Both the position numbers and the translations under genes were made by a program. A DNA stretch of 12,819 nt from JBDHAC01 sp039588215 (GTDB lineage: Bacteria > Gemmatimonadota > Gemmatimonadetes > Palauibacterales > Palauibacteraceae). The notes under the pieces were generated by a model that had not been told where the DNA came from, made no database searches, and saw only the letters and a program-made list of their open reading frames with translations. Location: positions 1 to 12,819 of the forward strand of contig JBDHAD010000092.1 of assembly GCA_039588215.1 (NCBI GenBank). Reading direction: 5' to 3'. Below are positions 6,991 through 12,579 of this stretch, piece by piece (within the stretch, counting starts at the first letter, position 1; each line of letters opens with the position of its first letter).

Positions 6991-8367
6991 TTACGCTCCT
7001 GCTGTCAGGAGTCTCATCAGACCCGAGATCGACTCGAGGTCGTCCAGGCTCCAGGTGGCGTCCTTGATTTGCTGCCGTCGATCACCATCCAGGATGGGCT
7101 CGGCCAGCGCGTCGAACTTCTCCTCGATCTCGGCGTCCGTGAGCGGGTTGCGGGGATCACCCTTCGGGTAATCGATCTGCTTGGTGAACTCGCGGCGGTC
7201 GGTCGTGTGGATCGTCACGATCACGCGCTGGAGCTCGGGGAAGAGCGCCTCGATCTCGGGGTCCGCCACCACTTCCACCTTGTTCAGCTGGGCCCGAATC
7301 GTCGGGTCCATGATCTTCTCATCCGTGAACTGCAGAGGTGTCACCTGACGCTCGGCGACGGCCGCCGCGATCACGTACGGGAGGCTGTGGTCGGCGGTCT
7401 CCTTGCTCCGCGGGTCGTATTTGGAGGGGTCCGCGAGGATGTCCGCGGCGCGGGCCAGCGAGCGGATGTGCACCTTCTCGACCTGATCGGGCGCCAGGTC
7501 GTTTTCCTTGATCAGGTCGAGCGTGCACGAGATCGGCGCGTGAGTGAGGGCCTCGGTCGGGAACGCCTTCATCCCGCACCGGGTGATCCGGAAACCGTCT
7601 CCGAGCCCCTCCTCGAGCAACTCGAGCCTCCACTCCGGCCCCATGCAGTGCGCCAGTCCCTCCTTGCCGTCGATCACGTGCTCGGGCCCGGTGTAGCCGC
7701 GCTCGGCCAACAGGGCGGCGAGCACGCCGCTCTGCGTCGCCATCGGGTCCACGGTGTTCTTCATCATCGTGAGCTTTCCGGCCGTGACGGCGCCGAGCGT
7801 CGCCATCCGCGAGCCGGAGATCCCGATGGCGTGCTGCATCTGCTCCCAGTCGAGGTCGAGGAGCTTCGCGGCAACCATCGGCGAGACGAAGGCCGTCAAC
7901 GTCGCGTGGTGCCAACCGCGCTCGCGGATGCCGGGGATCGCGGCCTCGCACAGCCGCATCTCGAACTCGTGTCCCAGTACGATGCCGACGATGAGGTCGC
8001 GACCCGACTTGCCCATCCGCTCGCCGCAGGCCAGCGCCGCCGGGATGATATCCGAGGGGTGCGAGGGATCCTGCTTCCAATAGATATCGTTGTAGTCCAT
8101 CACGCGGACCATCAACGCGTTCAGCAACGAAGCCGAGACCGGGTCCGTCCGTCGGCCGGTGCCGATCACGGTGGCCGGCCCGTCTCCGCCGATTTCGTCC
8201 ATGACCTTCAGGGCCAGCTTCACGTCGTGCTGCTGGTAGCCTCCCAGCGCACACCCCAGCGAGTCCAGCATGTAGCGCTTGGCCTCACGGATCGCATCGT
8301 CGGTCAGATCCTCATAACGAAGGTCCGTGGCCCAACGTGAGATTCGGGCCGTGATCGTCTCGCTCAT
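6991..8367 (-). CDS. MmgE/PrpD-family protein (2-methylcitrate dehydratase-like)
   Basis: A 458-residue cytoplasmic protein of the MmgE/PrpD fold, the family of 2-methylcitrate dehydratase, iminodisuccinate epimerase and cis-aconitate decarboxylase. Family landmarks: the opening pattern ISRWATDLRYEDLTDDAIREAKRYMLDSLG cut into helices (residues 9-38), VMDYNDIYW (89-97), SHPSDIIPAALA (102-113), GHEFEMRLCEA, MKAFPTEALTHAP (266-278), TADHSLPYVIAAA (324-336), and the C-terminal GDPRNPLTDAEIEEKF (403-418). An upstream in-frame start exists at 8445, but GGAG five bases before the ATG at 8365-8367 and the family-typical N-terminus decide for 8367. The neighbouring hydro-lyase fits a dehydration/rehydration pair as in the methylcitrate cycle, yet no methylcitrate synthase (prpC) or methylisocitrate lyase (prpB) is present. 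The substrate is unproven; decarboxylase activity cannot be excluded. Confidence 0.88.
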   Translation of the reverse strand: MSETITARISRWATDLRYEDLTDDAIREAKRYMLDSLGCALGGYQQHDVKLALKVMDEIGGDGPATVIGTGRRTDPVSASLLNALMVRVMDYNDIYWKQDPSHPSDIIPAALACGERMGKSGRDLIVGIVLGHEFEMRLCEAAIPGIRERGWHHATLTAFVSPMVAAKLLDLDWEQMQHAIGISGSRMATLGAVTAGKLTMMKNTVDPMATQSGVLAALLAERGYTGPEHVIDGKEGLAHCMGPEWRLELLEEGLGDGFRITRCGMKAFPTEALTHAPISCTLDLIKENDLAPDQVEKVHIRSLARAADILADPSKYDPRSKETADHSLPYVIAAAVAERQVTPLQFTDEKIMDPTIRAQLNKVEVVADPEIEALFPELQRVIVTIHTTDRREFTKQIDYPKGDPRNPLTDAEIEEKFDALAEPILDGDRRQQIKDATWSLDDLESISGLMRLLTAGA

Positions 8368-8400
8368 GATCTCTCCATGGGGTCCATGCGTCGGGTCGTA

Positions 8401-8466
8401 CCACCGCGGCCCCCGCCCGGCGCCGATCGCTCGGCAACCGCGCAACGAGCACGCAGCCGGCGGTGG
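8401..8466 (-). promoter_or_regulatory. structured leader between the HD-domain gene and the PrpD-family gene
   Basis: CCACCG at 8401-8406 can pair with CGGTGG at 8461-8466, and the stem can continue with one bulge through the next few G/C bases. Inside lies GCCGA-TCGC-TCGGC (8422-8435). On the minus strand this has the loop GCGA, again a GNRA tetraloop. The element sits 34-99 bases upstream of the start. There is no T-run. It could be an attenuator, a processing site or simply GC-rich spacer. Confidence 0.3.
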
Positions 8467-8472
8467 CGTCGT

Positions 8473-9006
8473 TCAGGTCTTGAACGGCTCGTAGCTCATG
8501 AAATCGGCGTGGTGGACGATCCACGCCTCGGTGCTCCGCTTGACCAGATCGCCCTCCGCGGCGTGGGTGGCCACGATGTGACACACCGAGTCGGGGACGC
8601 CGCACTCCATGGCCAGGTGTACGCCTGTGAACGGGTGGCGAAGGGCCTTCCCCCGGTCGCTTTGCGCGGCCCGTCCACCTTTCATCTCGTACTCGAGCAG
8701 CTTGCCCACATCGGCCAGGATTGCGCCGGCGATCACCACATCCATGTCGATGCGCAGGGCGCGGCCCAGGAATTCCTGCATTGCCTCGGCCGATTTCTTG
8801 GCGATGTGGACCACGCATCGCTTGTGCTCCATGAAGGTGGCCGGGCAGTTGGGGACCAGCAGGGTGAACGGGATCTTCTGGAGGTCGGCGGGTGTGAGCG
8901 GGCTGTGCTCGAGGGCTCGCATCCACGTCATCAGAGTCGACTCGCGCAACTCCTCATTACCGATCCACTCCAACTCGGGCCAAAGGGCCTTCGCCTCCTC
9001 GCGCAT
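8473..9006 (-). CDS. HD-domain protein (metal-dependent phosphohydrolase fold, altered HD doublet)
   Basis: A 177-residue cytoplasmic protein and first gene of the tricarboxylate block. The HD superfamily layout is visible: EHKRCVVHIAKKS with His61, AILADVGKLLEYE (95-107), RHPFTGVHLA with His124, ATHAAEGD with His148, and VHHADF with Asp168. Where the family has His-Asp in the eponymous doublet, this protein has Ala98-Asp99, so one metal ligand is missing and hydrolysis may be changed or lost. The start is well supported, with AGGAG about seven bases before the ATG. The family hydrolyses phosphate esters or nucleotides, and no target can be named from sequence. Its place at the head of the operon suggests a regulatory or repair job linked to the pathway, but that is conjecture. 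Confidence 0.72.
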   Translation of the reverse strand: MREEAKALWPELEWIGNEELRESTLMTWMRALEHSPLTPADLQKIPFTLLVPNCPATFMEHKRCVVHIAKKSAEAMQEFLGRALRIDMDVVIAGAILADVGKLLEYEMKGGRAAQSDRGKALRHPFTGVHLAMECGVPDSVCHIVATHAAEGDLVKRSTEAWIVHHADFMSYEPFKT

Positions 9007-9111
9007 CGGAGTCTCCTGATCTGCGTCGTGGTGGATCCCAACGGTGACCGGAGGGCGAGGTCGGCAGGAACTGCGCCCGTGGGACGCGTTGTCCCGGACG
9101 CGAGGTGAGGT

Positions 9112-9145
9112 GCTGTAAGGTTCTATATCACAATGGCGTTACAGC
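9112..9145. promoter_or_regulatory. operator-like inverted repeat upstream of the tricarboxylate operon
   Basis: GCTGTAA (9112-9118) and TTACAGC (9139-9145) are perfect 7-bp inverted arms 20 bases apart, in an A/T-richer pocket of a GC-rich intergenic stretch. On the minus strand the spacer contains TATAGA, a possible -10 box, about 120 bases before the HD-gene ATG. This arrangement suits a dimeric repressor covering the promoter. The arms are too far apart and too short for a terminator, and no T-run follows. I see no regulator gene in the window that obviously binds it. Confidence 0.4.
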
Positions 9146-9262
9146 TTAGCGCGCCCTGATTCCACGACGGACGGCATGCGGCCGGTTGGGACGAATTGGC
9201 CCTTTCATGGGTCGCAGCGCTCGGCCGCTAGCGGATTGTCCGAGGGGTCGAGCCGTCAATCG

Positions 9263-9466
9263 CTAGTCGATCGCGCCTTCGACACGATCCCGTTTGGGGC
9301 TGAAGTCGCCACACCAATCATTCGGATGCGTGATCGGCCACGCGGCCACGGCCCGATGCGCCTCCATGCTTCTCTTGGCGTGCGGGGCGTACCTCCTGCA
9401 TTCGCCCGCTGGTTCGTTCTTCAGATCGTGCCAATACTCGCAGACCTCGCAATTCTTTTCACTCAC
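9263..9466 (-). CDS. small cysteine-rich protein, probable metal binder
   Basis: A 67-residue soluble protein with four cysteines: a CEVC pair at 6 and 9, GECRR at 23, and DWCGDF at 52. Such spacing would bind one zinc ion or a small iron-sulfur unit. The surrounding motifs (C..C.YW, GECRRYAP, WP.TH..DWCGDF) look like a conserved family of small uncharacterised bacterial proteins, though I cannot name it. The start is a GTG supported by GGAGG six bases upstream. It lies about 260 bases before the operon on the same strand, with a likely separate promoter between them. Function unknown. Confidence 0.7.
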   Translation of the reverse strand: MSEKNCEVCEYWHDLKNEPAGECRRYAPHAKRSMEAHRAVAAWPITHPNDWCGDFSPKRDRVEGAID

Positions 9467-9490
9467 GGTCCACCTCCACGAGCTCTGGTG

Positions 9491-9511
9491 CCGCGGTCGC
9501 GGAGACCGCGG
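9491..9511 (-). promoter_or_regulatory. 8-bp perfect hairpin upstream of the cysteine-rich protein
   Basis: CCGCGGTC (9491-9498) and GACCGCGG (9504-9511) are perfect inverted arms around a 5-base loop, about 25 bases before the GTG start and just upstream of its GGAGG. It would form a very stable leader hairpin or a dyad operator. There is no T-run, so it is not a standard terminator. The rest of the 9467-9753 gap holds no gene I can support. Confidence 0.4.
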
Positions 9512-9675
9512 TGACGGCCGTCAAACCAACGTACGGGGGCCCGCAGCTCACGGCCATGAAGACCCACGTATCCAGATGACCCGCAACGGGGCGCCGGGGT
9601 GAGGAGCAAGAAGAGCGCCATGCCACGGCCGAAAGAGCAATGTGGACGACCGGTCGGCTCGGGGAGATCGGGGAG

Positions 9676-9703
9676 GGGGCGGAACCCGTCCGGGTCCCGC
9701 CCC
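9676..9703 (-). terminator. strong hairpin downstream of the fasciclin-domain gene
   Basis: GGGGCGGAACCC (9676-9687) pairs with GGGTCCCGCCCC (9692-9703) over 12 positions with a single A/C mismatch and a 4-base loop. It lies 50 bases past the stop of the fasciclin gene on the minus strand. The stem is ideal for transcript ending, but no T-run follows on either strand, so it may act as a U-less terminator or a 3'-end stabiliser. Confidence 0.45.
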
Positions 9704-9753
9704 GCAGCGGTCGAATACCCCGTAGCGCGAACCGGCACCACGGGAGATTCGAT

Positions 9754-10344
9754 TCAGCTCAGCACGCGGCTGATGACGTGAATGACGCCGTTCTCGGTCT
9801 GAATGCTCTCACCGACGATCCACGCCTCTCCCCCGATCACGATCCGATCTCCTGCACGATCAACCGAGAGCGCCGTTGAGGACCAATCCTCGGAGATCGA
9901 GTTCAGGTTATTCCGGTTCGCCAGCTCGCCGATGTCGTACCGCCCGCGGACCACGTGCCGGAGAACGAGCCGGCGGACGTCTTCTCGGTCCTGCCTGCCA
10001 AGCAGCTGATCCGTGGCGAACGCCGCGTTGTGGGGAGCGAAGACCGTGAGCGGCCCGTCGCTCTTCAACAGCTCATCCAGCTCTGCAGCTTCGATCAGTG
10101 CGAGGAACGCGGAGATCCCACCCTCGGCCCGCGCGGCCTCGAGCAGGTTGTCCTTCGCGGTGCTGATCGTCACTCCAGTCGGCACGGCTATCTCCGACTG
10201 CGTGGTTAGACCTGTCACGTCAGCCGACAGTGCCCCCGTCCCGAGGCCGATCCCGAACACTGAAAGGACCAACGCGGTCCGAACCCAGCGATGTGCCGCC
10301 CCTGATCCAGTGAGACTCTCGTGCTTCGAGTATGTCGCATCCAT
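9754..10344 (-). CDS. secreted or membrane-anchored fasciclin (FAS1) domain protein
   Basis: A 196-residue protein with an N-terminal export or anchor segment (about residues 20-42, VRTALVLSVFGIGLGTGAL) and one FAS1 domain (about 62-196). Diagnostic motifs are PLTVFAPHNAAFA (98-110), the RHVVRGRYDIGEL segment, and the final NGVIHVISRVL (185-195), matching the two conserved FAS1 boxes. The family mediates adhesion or ligand binding outside the cytoplasm. AAGGAG seven bases before the ATG fixes the start. It is divergent from an ECF sigma-factor gene and has an ECF-like promoter candidate upstream, so it may belong to that sigma factor's regulon. The leader ahead of the hydrophobic segment is longer than usual and has a normal Arg22. 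Confidence 0.88.
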   Translation of the reverse strand: MDATYSKHESLTGSGAAHRWVRTALVLSVFGIGLGTGALSADVTGLTTQSEIAVPTGVTISTAKDNLLEAARAEGGISAFLALIEAAELDELLKSDGPLTVFAPHNAAFATDQLLGRQDREDVRRLVLRHVVRGRYDIGELANRNNLNSISEDWSSTALSVDRAGDRIVIGGEAWIVGESIQTENGVIHVISRVLS

Positions 10345-10390
10345 TTCGAGACTCCTTTTATATATCCGTCGTTGTTCGATTCACTTCATC

Positions 10391-10419
10391 GTCAGGCGGT
10401 GGAAACCGAAAGCGATTCC
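10391..10419 (-). promoter_or_regulatory. candidate ECF-type promoter for the fasciclin gene
   Basis: On the minus strand GGAATC (10419-10414), a 17-base spacer and CCTGAC (10396-10391) resemble the GGAAC / TCTGA boxes of ECF sigma factors. Transcription would begin roughly 40 bases before the ATG at 10344, a normal leader length. Match made by eye to a loose consensus. Confidence 0.35.
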
Positions 10420-10430
10420 GCCTATCCGTC
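10401..10430 (+). promoter_or_regulatory. candidate ECF-type autoregulatory promoter for the sigma-factor gene
   Basis: GGAAACC (10401-10407) followed by CCGTC (10426-10430) resembles the GGAAC...CGTC boxes used by many ECF sigma factors, but the spacing is a little long for the strict form. It would serve the rightward sigma-factor gene. It overlaps the leftward candidate promoter, consistent with joint control. Confidence 0.28.
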
Positions 10431-10593
10431 ATCGAGTGAGTGCGGGAGGAGGACGAATTCTTACAGCGGCGATACCAGCGTACGGATTGCAGGCGATCCC
10501 GCCCCTCGTGACGCGGTTCGAATCGCGGTTGAGGAACCCCGAACCGGTGGCCATCCTTATCCAAGCATGGGACGAGCTCTCGAGTCCGGCCTG

Positions 10594-11226
10594 ATGGCCG
10601 ACGAGTCCGCGGCGCCTTCGAACGACGAGCTTACCGCTCCGAATCGCGAGGACTCCATACGCCCGGAGAGGATTCGCGCTGGAGATCCGGGCGCGCTTCG
10701 AGCCGTCGTGAGCGCCTACCTCGGGCAGGTGCTGCGCGCCGCCCGGGGCGCCGGCCTCACACCCGAACAGGCGGAAGACGTCACGCAGGCGACATTCACG
10801 ACCTTCATGGAGAGGGCCCCTCAGTTCGAGGGCAGATCGCACGTACGTACGTGGCTCTTCGGGATTCTGTACAAGAAGATCGCGGAGAAACGCAGAGCGC
10901 GTGATCGGGATCGACAGCTGGATGACATCGACCAGGTCTTCGAAGCCCGCTTCGATCACGGTGGAGCGTGGGCCCAACCACCTCGGCCGCCGGACGCCGA
11001 CATGGAAGACCAGGAGATCGGAGGCGCGATCTCGGAGTGCCTAGACGCGGCTCCTACTCAGCAGAGGATGGCGTTCGTGCTCCGCGAGGTGGAGGACCTC
11101 TCGACGAAAGAGATCTGTAAGATTCTGGACGTGACCGTCACCAACCTGGGTGTGATCCTGTATCGAATCCGGAATCGCCTGCGGGAATGTCTCGAGGCGA
11201 AAGGGATCGATCCCCTGAGGAACTGA
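10594..11226 (+). CDS. ECF-type RNA polymerase sigma factor
   Basis: A 210-residue sigma-70 family factor with only regions 2 and 4. Region 2 spans about 36-104: VVSAYLGQVLRAA, then EQAEDVTQATFTTFMERA and the DNA-melting segment FEGRSHVRTWLFGILYKK. Region 4 spans about 144-201: TQQRMAFVLREVEDLSTKEI, then the helix-turn-helix DVTVTNLGVILYRIRNRLRECL. It would direct RNA polymerase to stress promoters when released by its anti-sigma factor. Start choice is uncertain: ATG at 10594 has a weak GAG upstream, another in-frame ATG at 10567 has none, and the frame stays open to 10321 but overlaps the divergent fasciclin gene there. The next gene, 22 bases on, encodes a zinc anti-sigma protein, the usual pairing. 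Confidence 0.92.
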   Translation: MADESAAPSNDELTAPNREDSIRPERIRAGDPGALRAVVSAYLGQVLRAARGAGLTPEQAEDVTQATFTTFMERAPQFEGRSHVRTWLFGILYKKIAEKRRARDRDRQLDDIDQVFEARFDHGGAWAQPPRPPDADMEDQEIGGAISECLDAAPTQQRMAFVLREVEDLSTKEICKILDVTVTNLGVILYRIRNRLRECLEAKGIDPLRN

Positions 11227-11248
11227 GGAAGTAGGGGTTCTGCGCCCG

Positions 11249-11488
11249 ATGCTCACCTGCAAGCAGGTTACGAAGACGATCGCCAGCGATGAGCTGGCAA
11301 TGGCGACCTGGCGTCATCGCGCGCTCGTTCGAACCCACCTGTTCCGCTGTCGGCACTGTCGTCGCTACGCGGCGCAACTGCGAGCGATCGGGAGCGCGAC
11401 GCGGGATCTCTTCCAGCCATCCCGCGATGAAGACGAGACCCTGAAACGACTCGAACAAACCCTCCGCGGCGACCTCCCGGACGCCTAG
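11249..11488 (+). CDS. small soluble zinc-binding anti-sigma factor (ZAS/zf-HC2 type)
   Basis: A 79-residue protein with the anti-sigma signature His-x3-Cys-x2-Cys (His30, Cys34, Cys37) and an N-terminal Cys4, which would complete a zinc site binding the ECF factor encoded 22 bases upstream. There is no membrane segment, so it would act in the cytoplasm, where redox state or metal loss at the Cys/His cluster could release the sigma factor. Such proteins are often larger and carry a transmembrane or sensory domain; this one is close to the minimum. Its stop lies two bases from the stop of the convergent binding-protein gene, with no terminator between them. Confidence 0.82.
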   Translation: MLTCKQVTKTIASDELAMATWRHRALVRTHLFRCRHCRRYAAQLRAIGSATRDLFQPSRDEDETLKRLEQTLRGDLPDA

Positions 11489-11490
11489 GT

Positions 11491-12576
11491 TCAGCGGAGA
11501 GCGACGTCGATCAGTTCCACCTCCGCCACCCGATTCCCCCGGTCGTCGAATCGCACTCGCCCGGTGACCCCTGGCCCGTAGTCGATCTCTGCCAGAGCGT
11601 CGCGAATCCGTTGCCGGTCGAGCCCGGCCCGCCGAACGGCTTCCACGATCACCATCAGGCCGTCGTGGGAGTACGCCGACACGGCGTTCGGCTCAGCGTC
11701 GTAGGCATCCCGGAAGGCCCGCTCGAACGCCCGACCTTCGGCGGTGACCCAGTGACCAGGGGCGACGACGACCATCTCCCCGACGTCCGAGAGCTCCGAG
11801 GCCGGCATGGCGAGGTCGGCGCTGGACAGTGGGGCGAAGAGCCGCTGTCGCATCCCTCGGGCACGCAACCGCCGAATGAGCGCTCCGGTCGCCGAATCGG
11901 GCCCGAAGAGCACGGCGCCCTGGACCTCCTCATCCTGCAGTCGGTCCAGCATCGGGTCGAGGTCCTCGGCCGTCTCGGGGAGCTGCCAACGGGCGGGATG
12001 GGAGGAACCGGTCGCCGCCGTGGACGCGGCCGCTGCAGCCGCGAAGGCGTCGGCTGCCACACGAGCGTCGTAGGAATCCGCGACGACGGCTACGACGCGA
12101 TCGAGGCGCCGGGCCCTGAAGATCTCGCGGACGAGGGCCGCCGCCTGCTGTCGGTCATCCGGCACGCAGCGAAAGAACCAGGGGACGTTGGCCTGCGTGA
12201 GGGTGGGGTCGGACGCCCAAGGCGAAACCAGCGCGACATGCCCCTTCGCGGCAACCTGCTCGGCGAGGTGCGCGCTGCGACCGTGTAGCGGGCCGAGGAT
12301 GGCCCATACGGACTCCTGGAAGACGAGGGCCGTGATCTTGCCCGAACCCGAACCCCACGGCCCCTCGACCGACTGGACCACCAGCTCGAAGGGACGGCCG
12401 CGGAATCCCCCGTCCCGGTTGGCCGCCTCGACGGCGATTGCGGCACCTCTTCTCGCGGCCAACCCGAGCTCTCCACCCGGGACCAGAAGCCCGAGCCTGA
12501 CCGGCTCGGGTTGTTGCGCTCCCAGAAGGATGGCTACGATGGCGGGCAACAGCCACCACATGGCCCGTATCCTCAT
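11491..12576 (-). CDS. periplasmic amino-acid-type substrate-binding protein (Peripla_BP_6, LivJ-like)
   Basis: A 361-residue exported protein of the type I periplasmic binding fold used by branched-chain amino-acid ABC transporters. Residues 1-20 are a signal peptide (MRIRAMWWLL...ILLGA, then QQPEP). The mature part starts with VRLGLLVPGGELGLAARRGAAIAVEAAN, followed by WAILGPLHGRSA (91-102), ALVSPWASDPTLT, and the hinge VVAVVADSYDARVAADAF (165-182). The second lobe has GAVLFGPDSATGALIRRLR, and late helices lead to the usual G.V.F...GNR ending. No permease or ATPase gene is present, so it may act with distant transporter genes or as a sensor. The start is supported by AGGG a few bases before the ATG. 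It follows the DAHP synthase stop by three bases, so the two are likely cotranscribed. Confidence 0.87.
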   Translation of the reverse strand: MRIRAMWWLLPAIVAILLGAQQPEPVRLGLLVPGGELGLAARRGAAIAVEAANRDGGFRGRPFELVVQSVEGPWGSGSGKITALVFQESVWAILGPLHGRSAHLAEQVAAKGHVALVSPWASDPTLTQANVPWFFRCVPDDRQQAAALVREIFRARRLDRVVAVVADSYDARVAADAFAAAAAASTAATGSSHPARWQLPETAEDLDPMLDRLQDEEVQGAVLFGPDSATGALIRRLRARGMRQRLFAPLSSADLAMPASELSDVGEMVVVAPGHWVTAEGRAFERAFRDAYDAEPNAVSAYSHDGLMVIVEAVRRAGLDRQRIRDALAEIDYGPGVTGRVRFDDRGNRVAEVELIDVALR

Positions 12577-12579
12577 TGG

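Larger units (their letters stand above)
10363..10430. repeat. direct repeat TATCCGTC, two copies 60 bases apart
   Basis: TATCCGTC occurs at 10363-10370 and again at 10423-10430, both inside the divergent promoter region between the fasciclin and sigma-factor genes. The copies could be repeated regulator contacts or two -10-type elements with the CGTC core typical of many ECF promoters. Two copies are not enough to exclude chance. Confidence 0.3.

Noticed and set aside
9463..9741. 92-codon minus-strand frame overlapping the gap between the cysteine-rich protein and the fasciclin gene
   Set aside because: No ribosome binding site, no family motif, Arg/Gly/Pro-biased composition, and it contains the two strong hairpins; reads as non-coding.
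10840..10853. Perfect 14-bp palindrome CACGTACGTACGTG
   Set aside because: It lies inside sigma region 2 coding sequence, encoding the conserved HVRTW segment, so the repeat is explained by codons; the regular GTA/CGT/ACG run looks coincidental.
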